Below are positions 15,761-23,958 of a stretch of DNA of 36,403 bases, piece by piece. Origin of the DNA: AC-69 sp036519575 (GTDB lineage Bacteria; Actinomycetota; UBA4738; HRBIN12); NCBI GenBank assembly GCA_036519575.1, contig DATDKZ010000208.1, positions 1 to 36,403 of the forward strand, written 5' to 3'. The translations under genes were made by a program, and so were the position numbers. Position 1 is the first letter of the stretch; each line of letters begins with the position of its first letter. The notes under the pieces were generated by a model. It did not search any database and was not told where the DNA came from. It saw only the letters and a list, made by a program, of their open reading frames with translations.

Positions 15761-17022
15761 CGCTCCTCCAGCGAGATCACGTCGGGATCCAGGTGGTCGA
15801 GCAGATGGCCGAGCTTCTCCCGCTTTGCCCTCAGGTAGCCGATGTTCTCAGCCCGGGGACGGGTCTGCAGGGGTACGCGCTCCACGATCGAGAGCCCGCC
15901 GCCCTCCAGGCCGGCCTGCTTGGCCGGGTTGTTGGTCAACAGGCGCATCGACCGCACGCCCAGGTCTCCCAGGATCTGCGCGCCGATGCCGTAGTCACGT
16001 GGGTCGGGGGCGAACCCGAGCTCCTCGTTCGCCTCGACGGTGTCCAGCCCCTGCTCCTGGAGCCGGTAGGCCCGGAACTTGTGGGTGAGACCGATGGCGC
16101 GACCCTCGTGTCCCCGGACGTACAACAACACGCCCCGGCCCTCCGCCGCGATAGCGGCCAGGGCCGCCTCCAGTTGCTCGCCGCAGTCGCATCGCCGCGA
16201 CCCGAACACGTCGCCGGTCAGGCACTCCGAGTGGACGCGCACGAGGACCCCCTCGCCATCTCCCATCTCACCCTTCACCAGGGCCACGTGAACCCGGCCG
16301 TCCAGCGTGCTCTCGTAGGCGTGGGCGCGGAACTCGCCGTGGTCCGTGGGGATCAGCGCCTCCGCGGCCCGGCGGACGATCAGCTCCCGTTCACGGCGGT
16401 ACTGGATGAGATCGGCGATCGAGATGAGCTTCAGCCCGTGGGTCCGGGCCACCCGTTGGAGCTCCGGGAGCCGAGCCATCGTTCCATCCGGGTGCAGGAC
16501 CTCGCACAGCATCCCTGCGGGGGCCAGGCCGGCCAGGACGGCCAGATCGACGGTGGCCTCGGTGTGCCCTGCCCGGACGAGCACGCCCCCCTCCCGCGCA
16601 CGAAGGGGAAACACATGTCCCGGCATCCGGAGGTCCTCGGGCCTCGTGGACGGGTCGACCAACGCCCGGACGGTCACCGCCCGGTCGTAGGCGCTCGTGC
16701 CGGTCGTCGTGCCCACCCTGGCGTCGATCGAGACGGCGAAGGCCGTCCCATGGCTCTCGCTGTTCTGCACGGCCATGAGAGGGATGTGGAGTTGGTCCAA
16801 TCGCTCCTCGGTGCACGGCGCGCAGACGATGCCTCGCCCGTGGGTGGCCATGAAGTTCACGGCCTCGGGCGTGACCTTCTCCGCTGCCATGACGAAGTCG
16901 CCCTCGTTCTCCCGATCGGCGTCGTCCACGACGATCACGATCCCGCCAGCCCGGACGTCCTCGAGTGCCTCCTCGATGGTCGAGAACACGGAACGGTCGA
17001 CCACCGGCTGCGTTCGGCTCAC
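15757..17022 (-). CDS. ribBA: Bifunctional dihydroxybutanone-phosphate synthase / GTP cyclohydrolase II
   Basis: RibBA supplies both precursors of riboflavin. The N-terminal half makes 3,4-dihydroxy-2-butanone 4-phosphate from ribulose 5-phosphate, and the C-terminal half opens GTP. The 421-residue product has DRENEGD at 36-42, THGRGIVCAP and RAGHTEATVDLA in the first domain. The second (from about 210) has the zinc site HSECLTGDVFGSRRCDCGEQ, GHEGRAIGL and the C-terminal DYGIGAQILGDLGVRSMRL. Both active sites look intact. The GTG at 17022 overlaps the ribE stop as GTGA; a longer upstream frame lies inside ribE and was rejected. Confidence 0.96.
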   Translation of the reverse strand: MSRTQPVVDRSVFSTIEEALEDVRAGGIVIVVDDADRENEGDFVMAAEKVTPEAVNFMATHGRGIVCAPCTEERLDQLHIPLMAVQNSESHGTAFAVSIDARVGTTTGTSAYDRAVTVRALVDPSTRPEDLRMPGHVFPLRAREGGVLVRAGHTEATVDLAVLAGLAPAGMLCEVLHPDGTMARLPELQRVARTHGLKLISIADLIQYRRERELIVRRAAEALIPTDHGEFRAHAYESTLDGRVHVALVKGEMGDGEGVLVRVHSECLTGDVFGSRRCDCGEQLEAALAAIAAEGRGVLLYVRGHEGRAIGLTHKFRAYRLQEQGLDTVEANEELGFAPDPRDYGIGAQILGDLGVRSMRLLTNNPAKQAGLEGGGLSIVERVPLQTRPRAENIGYLRAKREKLGHLLDHLDPDVISLEER

Positions 17023-17618
17023 GTTCGCGTCCTTTCTCCCGTCGATGTGAGGAGTCGTTCCACGTACTTCGCCAGGACGTCCACCTCCAGGTTCACTGCG
17101 TCCCCGGCCCCCGCTGAGCCGAGCGTCGTCACCGCGAGCGTGTGGGGAATCAGGGCGACCGAAAACGCATCGCCGTCCACGCCGGCCACGGTGAGCGACA
17201 CGCCGTCCACCGACACCGACCCCTTGTCCACGAGGTAGCGCACGAGTTCGGCCGGTGGACGGATACTGAGCCAAGCCCCCCCGGTGGGCTCGGCCTCGAC
17301 GCCGACGACCTCTCCCACTCCGTCGACATGGCCCTGCACCAGGTGGCCGCCCAACCGGGTGGCAAGGGTGACCGGCCGCTCCAGGTTCACCGGATCGCCC
17401 GGGGAGAGGCCGGAAAGACTGGTCCGCCGCAGGGTCTCCTCCGACAGGTCGAACCCGAGGTGGTCGGGGCCGCGGTCGACGACGGTCAGGCACACGCCGT
17501 TCACGGCAATCGACGAGCCCACGTCGCTGTCGGCCAGCACGGTGCGGCAGGACACGGTGATCCGATCCGGCGCACGCTCCACGACCGCGCCGAGCTCCTC
17601 AACGATCCCGGTGAACAT
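17019..17618 (-). CDS. ribE: Riboflavin synthase alpha subunit
   Basis: Riboflavin synthase dismutates two lumazine molecules into riboflavin. The 199-residue product has the expected two similar barrel halves. The first starts MFTGIVEELGAVV and contains SIAVNGVCLTVV and the first-half end GDPVNLER. The second contains GGHLVQGHVDGVGEV, SVSVDGVSLTV and GDAVNLEVD. The ATG at 17618 overlaps the ribD 3' end by 20 bp. It lies second in the riboswitch-controlled operon. Confidence 0.96.
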   Translation of the reverse strand: MFTGIVEELGAVVERAPDRITVSCRTVLADSDVGSSIAVNGVCLTVVDRGPDHLGFDLSEETLRRTSLSGLSPGDPVNLERPVTLATRLGGHLVQGHVDGVGEVVGVEAEPTGGAWLSIRPPAELVRYLVDKGSVSVDGVSLTVAGVDGDAFSVALIPHTLAVTTLGSAGAGDAVNLEVDVLAKYVERLLTSTGERTRT

Positions 17619-18696
17619 GGGCCTCCACCCTCAGGTCCTCCCCCACGAGGTCGAAGGACGCGATGCAGAGCTGCATGGCCTGGGCGATGGGGGCGAACCC
17701 CCGTCCGCCCAGGACGCCGGGCGCGTCCTGGCCCCCGATGAGCTTGGGGGCGAGGTACACCACGACCTTGTCCACGGCTCGGTCCTCGACCATGGACCAC
17801 GCGAGCGTGGGGCCGCCTTCCAGGAGGACGCCTTGTACGTCCCGCTTGCCCAGGTCCGAGAGGAGTTGAGTGAGCGGCACCCCCCCGCCCTCGGGCTCGT
17901 ACTCGACGACCTCGGCCCCCCGGGACCGCCAGGCCTCCCTACGCTCGCGGGGAGCCAAGCTCGTGGTGGCGACCATGGTGGGTGCGGCCGCGTCGAACAG
18001 GTCGCCCGTCTCCGGGACCCGTCCCCGGGCGTCCACGAGGACCCGGAGGGGAGGACGTCCCGTGTATCGGGGATCCCTGACCGTGAGCGAAGGATCGTCC
18101 ACCAGCGCCGTCCCCGCTCCGACCAGGATGGCGTCGGCGGCGGCCCTGAGCCGATGGACATCGACGCGCGCCGCCTCGCCGGTGATCCATCGTGACGTCC
18201 CGTCGCGGGAGGCCACCTTGCCGTCCAGGCTCGCGGCCATCTTCCAGGTGACGAAGGGAAGGCCGGTGCGAACGTGCTTCACGTAGGCCTCGTTCAGCCG
18301 CATCGCGTCGTGAGCCAGGACCCCGCTTCGGACCTCGATGCCTGCGGCTTCGAGCGCTGCGAACCCCCGTCCATCCACGACGGGGTTCGGGTCGCCCATG
18401 GCGGAGACGACGCGGGCCACGCCGGCGCGGGCGATGGCCCGGGTACAGGGGGGGGTTCGGCCGAAGTGATCGCAAGGCTCGAGCGTCGTGTACAGCGTGG
18501 CCCCCCGGGCACCCTCCCCCGCTTCCTCCAGGGCCACGATCTCGGCGTGCGGCCGGCCGGGCCCCTCGTGGAACCCCTGGCCAAGGATGCGACCCTCGGC
18601 CACCACCACGGCGCCGACCAGAGGGTTGGGCGAGGTCAACCCCCGCCCCCGCTCGGCGAGCCCCAGGGCCCGCTCGAGGTACGCCTCGTCGTCCAC
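17599..18696 (-). CDS. ribD: Bifunctional riboflavin deaminase/reductase RibD
   Basis: RibD deaminates and then reduces the ring-opened pyrimidine from GTP. The N-terminal deaminase domain has the zinc motif GRPHAEIVAL and LEPCDHFGRTPPCTRAI. The reductase domain (from about 145) has FVTWKMAASLDGKVA, SRWITGEAARVDVHRLRA, GAGTALVDDPSLTVR and LLEGGPTLAWSMV. Two adjacent GTG codons at 18699 and 18696 are possible starts. I chose 18696 because AAAGG lies 6 nt before it, giving 365 residues, the usual family length. The frame further upstream runs through the FMN riboswitch and is not coding. It is the first gene of the operon and overlaps ribE by 20 bp. Confidence 0.94.
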   Translation of the reverse strand: MDDEAYLERALGLAERGRGLTSPNPLVGAVVVAEGRILGQGFHEGPGRPHAEIVALEEAGEGARGATLYTTLEPCDHFGRTPPCTRAIARAGVARVVSAMGDPNPVVDGRGFAALEAAGIEVRSGVLAHDAMRLNEAYVKHVRTGLPFVTWKMAASLDGKVASRDGTSRWITGEAARVDVHRLRAAADAILVGAGTALVDDPSLTVRDPRYTGRPPLRVLVDARGRVPETGDLFDAAAPTMVATTSLAPRERREAWRSRGAEVVEYEPEGGGVPLTQLLSDLGKRDVQGVLLEGGPTLAWSMVEDRAVDKVVVYLAPKLIGGQDAPGVLGGRGFAPIAQAMQLCIASFDLVGEDLRVEAHVHRDR

Positions 18697-18737
18697 CACG
18701 AACCTTTCCCGGGACGAGACGCGAGGGAGAGAGGGTG

Positions 18738-18777
18738 CGGGCACGGCCCGGCGAGCGCCGAGGGCCGGCACCGCCCG
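18738..18777 (-). promoter_or_regulatory. Expression-platform hairpin of the FMN riboswitch
   Basis: Directly after the aptamer, CGGGC (18777-18773) pairs with GCCCG (18742-18738), and CGGCCC (18767-18762) pairs with GGGCCG (18749-18744), giving a long GC-rich hairpin about 40 nt before the ribD start. No U-tract follows, so it may be a U-less terminator or a structure that affects translation. It is the only strong stem between aptamer and gene. Confidence 0.55.
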
Positions 18778-18896
18778 TCCTCTCCCATCCCGACTCTCAC
18801 GGTCGGTCCCGGAATCTCGCCGGGTCCACCCCCGAGTGGCTCTCGGAGGGTCGCGGACTGTCACCGCCGGTGGGGACTTGCACCCCGCCCCGAAGA
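18778..18896 (-). ncRNA. FMN riboswitch (RFN element)
   Basis: The minus strand shows the conserved RFN core in order. TCTTCGGGGCGGGGTGCAAG opens the element, followed by TCCCCACCGGCGGTGACAG, TCCGCGA, GGACCCGGCGAGATTCCGG, GACCGACCGTGAGAGTC, and GGATGGGAGAGGA at the end. The outer P1 stem pairs TCTTC (18896-18892) with GAGGA (18782-18778). FMN binding would shut off ribD-ribE-ribBA-ribH and the cupin gene. Recognised by its sequence blocks; a covariance-model search was not run. Confidence 0.95.
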
Positions 18897-18912
18897 CGAG
18901 CTCTTCGTCGTC

Positions 18913-18918
18913 AGTATA
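18913..18918 (-). promoter_or_regulatory. -10 element of the riboflavin operon
   Basis: TATACT on the minus strand lies about 16 nt before the first base of the FMN aptamer, so the transcript would begin just ahead of the riboswitch. The -35 region is GC-rich without a good match. It lies in the 50 nt after the response-regulator stop codon. Confidence 0.55.
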
Positions 18919-18967
18919 GGCGGGTGGACCTCGGGGCGCCGGGGCTCACCTGCCCGATGGCCACCGA

Positions 18968-19900
18968 TCAGGTGGAGGCGCGACGGTCGATCGCGTAGGA
19001 GGAGCCGGACTCGCGCTTGGCGAACTGCTTCATCTCCGTGGCCACGGCGACGGCCTCACCGTAGTGGGCGAACCGTCGCGTCGTCGTGGTGGCGATGCCG
19101 CTCGACACGCCGACCAGGGGCAACCGCTGGAGCACGCCCTTGCGGTCCTCGACCTCGACGAACCCCCGTTCCAGGTCCTCCGACCCATAGAACTCATGGA
19201 TCTGGGCGTCGAACCGCTCTACGATCCGCTCTGCCGCCTCCTCCGCCACGTCGGGCGGCGTGATGGCCACGAAGTCGTCGCCACCGACGTGCCCCACGAA
19301 CCCTTCCGTGCCGGCGAACTCCGCCACGGCGTCCTGAATGATGCGGGCCGTGGCCTGGATCAGGCGGTCACCCCTGACGAATCCCTTCTGGTCGTTGTAT
19401 GCCTTGAAGTTGTCGAGGTCGCAATACAGCACGGCGAAGTCGTGGCCGTCGCGGACCATCCGCTCGATCTCCTCCTGGATCCGGATATTGCCGGGGAGGC
19501 CGGTGAGCGGGGAAAGGTTGCGCATCTCCTTGGCCCGGCGGAGCGTTCCCTTGACCCGGGCCAGGAGCTCGATGGGGTCGAACGGTTTGATGATGTAGTC
19601 GTCGGCCCCCGCGGTCAGGCCCAGCACCTTGTCGGTCGACAGGGCCTTCGCCGTGAGCATGATGATCGACGTGTTCGCGGTCACCGGGTTTCGGCGCAGC
19701 CGCTGCGCCACCTCGAACCCGTCGATCCGCGGCATCATCACGTCCAGGAGCACGAGATCCGGCCGCATCTCGCTCGCGCGCTGGAGGGCCTCCTCCCCGT
19801 CCGAAGCCACCGCCACGTCGTAGCCCGCCGAACGCAGGTTGACCTCCACGAACCGCGCGATGTCCGGGTCATCGTCGACCACCAGGATGGTCTCCGGCAT
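18968..19900 (-). CDS. Response regulator with receiver and GGDEF (diguanylate cyclase-like) domains
   Basis: This 310-residue cytoplasmic protein has a CheY-like receiver (1-122) with the acidic pair Asp10 and Asp11, phospho-acceptor Asp53 in LLDVMMP, Thr83 and Lys105 in IIKPF. The GGDEF domain (about 128-305) has the NxxD-like YCDLDNFKAYND segment, and the signature loop reads VGGDDF (205-210), with Asp for the usual Glu. No inhibitory RxxD site precedes it. It may make cyclic di-GMP, but the altered loop leaves this open. The ATG at 19900 shares one base with the rpe stop (TGATG) and has a GGGGGG-type ribosome site. It lies at the end of the mihF operon, before the riboflavin promoter. No canonical histidine kinase lies next to it. 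Confidence 0.93.
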   Translation of the reverse strand: MPETILVVDDDPDIARFVEVNLRSAGYDVAVASDGEEALQRASEMRPDLVLLDVMMPRIDGFEVAQRLRRNPVTANTSIIMLTAKALSTDKVLGLTAGADDYIIKPFDPIELLARVKGTLRRAKEMRNLSPLTGLPGNIRIQEEIERMVRDGHDFAVLYCDLDNFKAYNDQKGFVRGDRLIQATARIIQDAVAEFAGTEGFVGHVGGDDFVAITPPDVAEEAAERIVERFDAQIHEFYGSEDLERGFVEVEDRKGVLQRLPLVGVSSGIATTTTRRFAHYGEAVAVATEMKQFAKRESGSSYAIDRRAST

Positions 19901-20562
19901 CAGGCACCCCCCTGCGTCGCCACCGCGGCCAGGGCCCGCGCGGCCTCCGCCGGATCCCCGACTTTGAAGATCGAGGAGGCGGCGGCCAGGATCGTGGCCC
20001 CAGCGCCGATGCATCGCGCCCCGGTCGCGGGGTCGATCCCTCCGTCGACTTCCACGTCCGTCGACAAACCCCTGCGGTCGATCTCCCGCCGGACCAGCTC
20101 GATCTTCGGAAGGACCTCCGGGATGAATGCTTGGCCGGCCCAACCGGGCCGAACGCTCATCACGATCACGTCGTCCAGCTCGTCGAGGTGTGGGAACACC
20201 GTCTCCACCGGGGTGTCCGGATTGACGGCCAGCCCGGCTCGCATCCTCATGTCGCGGGCCTTGCGCACGATCGGCGCGGGGTCCTCCAGGGCCTCCACGT
20301 GGCACGTGACCATGTCGGTCCCGGCCGCGGAGAAGTCGTCGAACAGCCGCTCGGGCCGCTCGATCATCAGATGGCAATGGAGCGGCAGGCCGGTCACCGG
20401 TCGGAGGGATTCGACCACCACGGGACCGACGGTGAGGGGCGGGACGAAGTGGGCGTCCATCACGTCGATGTGGATGAAGTCGGCATGGGCCTCCACCAGC
20501 TTTACCTGATCGGCGAGGTGCGCGAAGTCCGCCGAAAGGATCGAGGCGGCCAGCTTGCCCAC
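19900..20562 (-). CDS. rpe: Ribulose-phosphate 3-epimerase
   Basis: The enzyme interconverts ribulose 5-phosphate and xylulose 5-phosphate in the pentose phosphate pathway, and so affects the ribulose 5-phosphate used by RibBA. The 220-residue product shows the TIM-barrel landmarks LAASILSADF at the N-terminus, HIDVMDAHFVPPLTVGP with metal ligands His31 and Asp33, HCHLMIERPE with His64, MSVRPGWAGQAFIPEVLPKI, and VDGGID. I chose the GTG at 20562, where family members begin, over the GTG at 20583. A TACAAT -10 element ends 8 nt before it, so the mRNA may be leaderless. Confidence 0.94.
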   Translation of the reverse strand: MGKLAASILSADFAHLADQVKLVEAHADFIHIDVMDAHFVPPLTVGPVVVESLRPVTGLPLHCHLMIERPERLFDDFSAAGTDMVTCHVEALEDPAPIVRKARDMRMRAGLAVNPDTPVETVFPHLDELDDVIVMSVRPGWAGQAFIPEVLPKIELVRREIDRRGLSTDVEVDGGIDPATGARCIGAGATILAAASSIFKVGDPAEAARALAAVATQGGA

Positions 20563-20570
20563 GACGCAGG

Positions 20571-20576
20571 ATTGTA
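20571..20576 (-). promoter_or_regulatory. Possible -10 element of rpe, leaderless
   Basis: TACAAT on the minus strand matches the -10 consensus at five of six positions and ends 8 nt before the GTG at 20562. The -35 is weak. It lies in the 67-bp spacer after fmt, one of the larger gaps in this operon. Confidence 0.35.
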
Positions 20577-20650
20577 GTCGCACCTGCCGGCGCCCCTGAC
20601 AGATACGGAAGACCGGTCCCCCGGGGGACCACCCCTCGATCCGAGTCGCC

Positions 20651-21592
20651 TCACTCGAAGCGCTCCCCCCGAACGGGATGGTGGCCTCGCGCGAAGTCCG
20701 CGGCGCTCATCCGCCGCCCGCCGGCCGGGGCCACCTCGAGCGGTCGGAACCCCCCCTCCGCCGTGGCCACTACGAAGCCATTCTCGTCGACATCGATGAC
20801 CACTCCGGGCTGACCGGCACCCTCGACCGCCTGGGCCCGGAGAACCTTCAGTGGGCGGCCCCGGAACGTCGCGGCGGCCCCGGGGTCGGGGGCGAAGGCC
20901 CGCACCCGGTTGACCAGCTTGCGAGCCGGCTCGCCCCAGGGGAGCCGCCGGTCGGCAGGCCCGAGCTTCGGCGCGTACGTGGCCAGGGAGTCGTCCTGGG
21001 GGATGGGGATGGCCTGCCCCCCCGAGAGGTCGTCGAGGGTTTCGACCAGCAGGTCGGCCCCGATCCTGGACAGCCGAGCCCCGAGCGAGCCGCTGTCGTC
21101 ATCTTCCCCGATGGGCTCCAAACGGTGGCGAAGGATCGGGCCGGTGTCGAGGCCCGTGTCCATGCGGATGGTGGTCACGCCCGTCCGGTCCATGCCGAGC
21201 AGCAGCGCCGTCTGCACGGGGCTCGCTCCACGGAGCATGGGAAGCAGCGAGAAGTGAACGTTGACCGGCGCGATCGTGGGAATGTTCAGGATGGCGGCCG
21301 GCAGGATCTCGCCGTACGCCACGACGGCGAGGACATCGGCCTCTGCCAGGGCGAGGGCGTCGAATCCATGCCCAGACTTCACCGTCTCGACCTCGACGAA
21401 TGGAAGGCCGAGGGTCCTGGCCGCCGACGCGACCGGCGTCGGCACGGGTCCCTGCCCCCGCCGACCAGGTCGCGGCACGCGCGTCACGACCGCCACGACG
21501 TGGTGTGGCGACCGCCTCAGGCCCTCGAGCGAGGGGACGGACCATGGGTCGTTCCCCAGGAAGGCGACGCGGAGGGCTCGAGGCTCGGACAC
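20651..21592 (-). CDS. fmt: Methionyl-tRNA formyltransferase
   Basis: Fmt formylates the initiator methionyl-tRNA before translation starts. The 313-residue product has the formyltransferase core with catalytic Asn111, His113 and Asp149 in NVHFSLLPMLRGASPVQ and MDTGLDTGPIL, and a C-terminal tRNA-binding barrel (about 210-313) with RVRAFAPDPGAA and FRGRPLKVLRA. It is 23 bp after def, the deformylase that removes the same formyl group, an arrangement common in bacteria. The frequent actinobacterial neighbour rsmB (fmu) is missing between fmt and rpe. Confidence 0.97.
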   Translation of the reverse strand: MSEPRALRVAFLGNDPWSVPSLEGLRRSPHHVVAVVTRVPRPGRRGQGPVPTPVASAARTLGLPFVEVETVKSGHGFDALALAEADVLAVVAYGEILPAAILNIPTIAPVNVHFSLLPMLRGASPVQTALLLGMDRTGVTTIRMDTGLDTGPILRHRLEPIGEDDDSGSLGARLSRIGADLLVETLDDLSGGQAIPIPQDDSLATYAPKLGPADRRLPWGEPARKLVNRVRAFAPDPGAAATFRGRPLKVLRAQAVEGAGQPGVVIDVDENGFVVATAEGGFRPLEVAPAGGRRMSAADFARGHHPVRGERFE

Positions 21593-21615
21593 GGGGCGAG
21601 GATACGGCGGGCCGT

Positions 21616-22134
21616 TCAGGGCGTGGGCGAACGCTCCTCCTGCTGCCTCACCTCGTGCTCCCTGAGCATGCGCATGACCTCGCGCCGCCCCTCGGGGGGG
21701 AGCCGGTCCATATACAGGACTCCATCCGTGTGGTCGGTCTCGTGTTGGAAGATCCGCGCCACCAGTCCCTCACCCCTGAGCTCGAGGGGGCGCCCTTCCA
21801 CGTCCAGCCCGCGCACGGTGGCCCGCAGGGATCGGACCGTGGGATAGAAGGGCCCCGGGATGGACAGGCATCCCTCATCCCGGCTCTCCTCGCTCTCCAG
21901 GTCCGACAGCTCGGGGTTTGCCACGACGCCCATGTTCCCATCGCCATCGTCGTAGACGAAGAGGCGCAGCGATACCCCTACCTGCGGCGCCGCCAGGCCA
22001 ACGCCGGGCGCGGCGTACATCGTCTCGAACATGTCGTCCACTAGTCGGCGGAACGATCCGTCGAACCGCTCCACCGGGCGAGGCTTCTCCCGCAGGACCG
22101 GGTCACCCAGCTTCCTGATACGAAGGACGGCCAT
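21616..22134 (-). CDS. def: Peptide deformylase
   Basis: This metallo-enzyme removes the N-formyl group from new proteins. The 172-residue product has all three family motifs: GLAAPQVG (46-53), EGCLSIPG (87-94, metal-binding Cys89) and QHETDH (130-135, two metal His and catalytic Glu). The ATG at 22134 gives the usual length. A long frame further upstream lies inside priA and was rejected. It is 20 bp after priA and 23 bp before fmt. Confidence 0.97.
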   Translation of the reverse strand: MAVLRIRKLGDPVLREKPRPVERFDGSFRRLVDDMFETMYAAPGVGLAAPQVGVSLRLFVYDDGDGNMGVVANPELSDLESEESRDEGCLSIPGPFYPTVRSLRATVRGLDVEGRPLELRGEGLVARIFQHETDHTDGVLYMDRLPPEGRREVMRMLREHEVRQQEERSPTP

Positions 22135-22154
22135 CGTGGTCCGGTCCGGTCTCC

Positions 22155-23900
22155 TCAGAGGTGGGGCTCGGCCTCGACCCGGGTGACCACTCCCCCTTCC
22201 GCAAGGGCTCGTATCGTCCGGCCGAACGTCCGGATGGCCCCGGGATCGAGCGCGATCAAGCATACCGTCTGCCCGTCTTCGCTCGACGACAGGAGCGTCC
22301 TGGGCTCCAACATCGCGAGCTTCTCCGCGAGTCGGTCGTCCCCGGTCACACGAAACACCGGCCACCCCGCGGGGAAGCCCGCGTCGGCCCGGCGGGGCAG
22401 CTCGCTCCGGTGGAAGCGATCGGGGTTCCCCGAGACGAGGGACTGGACCGCGGGATCCCCCGGGTGGCGGGTCTGCACGATCACGCGACCGGACGGACGG
22501 GCCCATGCGGCCACTTCCATCCACGTGGCCAGGGCTCGCTCCCGGGCCGCCAGGCCTGGTCGCCGACCCGCCTGGTCGGCATCGAGGATGGCCACCAGCT
22601 CCAAGTCCAGTGGACCGAATTCCTTTACCGCCTCCACGCCCCCCACCCTCACCTCGTGGGCCCCGGGAGATCCGGGGTGATCGTCCGAGTCCGTTCGGCG
22701 GACCGGCACCCGGGCCACCGCGCGGGCCCACTCCTCCACGCGCTCGGCCCCTCCCCGGGCGATGCCGAAGTCGGCGGCCCCGCAGTTCGCGCACGCGCCG
22801 ATGGCTCCGCACACGGCGCATCGGACCGCCCCGCCCTGCGACCGAAGCATCCCTCCACAGACAGCGCAGGCGGCCGGTTCCCCGCACGCGCGACACACTC
22901 GCGCGACGCCGTAACCGGGCAGCGGCTGGAACAGGAACCCCCGATCCACCTCCTTCAGCGCCGAGACCAGGCGGGGGGCTCGTCCCTCCGGGCCGGGCCG
23001 GACCACCTCGACCGGCGGCCACCGCCGGACGCGGGGAGTCACGTCCACGCCCCCCGATGTCACGGCCTCCCCCGATGGGCACAGGGCCGCCATCGCACAG
23101 ACAGCACCCGAGTGCCGGGCCCGGGCCAGCGCGACGTCGCGGACGTGGTAGTACGGCGAACGCTCTTCGCGGTGACCGGCGTGGCTCTCCCGGGAGACGT
23201 ACAGGAGCCCGAGGTTCACCGTCGGCGCGAACACGGCGGGGCGGGTGCCCACCACGACCGGATACGCGCCGGCTTCGATGTCGAGCCACATCCGGTACCG
23301 GGCCCGCCGACTCCCACCGGCGAACAGCGCGGCGCGTTCGCCGTACGCCTCCAGGATGGCCGAGGCCGTGGCCGGGAGCGGCTCCAGCTCGGGGACGAGG
23401 ACGATCGCGCTGCGTCCTCCCGCGAGCGCCGCGCCCACCGCTTCCAAGGCCACTCTCTGCTCGTCCTCAGGCGCCGGACGCACCACGAAGGCGCCGGCGC
23501 CGCCGTGGAGCGCGGCGAGCATCTCCGGTCCGCCCCGGTACCCGGGAAGGATGCCCGCGGGGTCGGGGGCGACGACGGGAGCGGAGGAGCGATGCGGCGC
23601 CGATGCGGTCGTCTCCTCCGAGGCGACGCGGGGCGGATAGGACCGCGCGATCACGGAGGCGAGCGGCGCCACGTATCGCTCGCTCACCCACCGCAGCACC
23701 TCGAGCATCGGCGGATCGAAGAATCGGACGGGTGACACGGCCTTCTTCACCGGGAGCATCCGTTCCGGCACGTCCTCCGTGGGCCCGAGCACCCATCCCC
23801 GAACGAGCCGGCCGTGGAACGGCACCTGGACGAGCGAGCCGACCCCGGAGGCCAGGCCCTCGTCGAGCTCGTAGGTGAACGGGCGATCGAGCGAGAGCAC
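22155..23900 (-). CDS. priA: PriA-like primosomal protein N' without helicase motifs
   Basis: PriA restarts stalled replication forks. The product keeps the N-terminal DNA-binding domain (SLDRPFTYELDEGLASG, VQVPFHGRLVRGWVLG, FDPPMLEVLRWVSERYVAPL). It also keeps the eight-Cys zinc region (CRACGEPAACAVCGG and CAVCGAIGACANCGAADF). It lacks the Walker A GSGKT and the DEAH motif: the P-loop position reads VRPAPEDEQRVALEAV and the motif II region reads LLYVSRESHAGHREERSPYY. Loss of the helicase motifs is known for actinobacterial PriA. The start is uncertain. GTG at 23900 (581 residues) is the first canonical codon, but homology begins about 8 residues earlier. ATC at 23918 has a GGGAG site 8 nt before it. 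metK ends 58 bp upstream. Confidence 0.85.
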   Translation of the reverse strand: MLSLDRPFTYELDEGLASGVGSLVQVPFHGRLVRGWVLGPTEDVPERMLPVKKAVSPVRFFDPPMLEVLRWVSERYVAPLASVIARSYPPRVASEETTASAPHRSSAPVVAPDPAGILPGYRGGPEMLAALHGGAGAFVVRPAPEDEQRVALEAVGAALAGGRSAIVLVPELEPLPATASAILEAYGERAALFAGGSRRARYRMWLDIEAGAYPVVVGTRPAVFAPTVNLGLLYVSRESHAGHREERSPYYHVRDVALARARHSGAVCAMAALCPSGEAVTSGGVDVTPRVRRWPPVEVVRPGPEGRAPRLVSALKEVDRGFLFQPLPGYGVARVCRACGEPAACAVCGGMLRSQGGAVRCAVCGAIGACANCGAADFGIARGGAERVEEWARAVARVPVRRTDSDDHPGSPGAHEVRVGGVEAVKEFGPLDLELVAILDADQAGRRPGLAARERALATWMEVAAWARPSGRVIVQTRHPGDPAVQSLVSGNPDRFHRSELPRRADAGFPAGWPVFRVTGDDRLAEKLAMLEPRTLLSSSEDGQTVCLIALDPGAIRTFGRTIRALAEGGVVTRVEAEPHL

Positions 23901-23958
23901 CGGACGGTCGACGCAGATGTCGACGGCTCCCGAGAGGATCCGTTCGTCGGCTAAAGGG

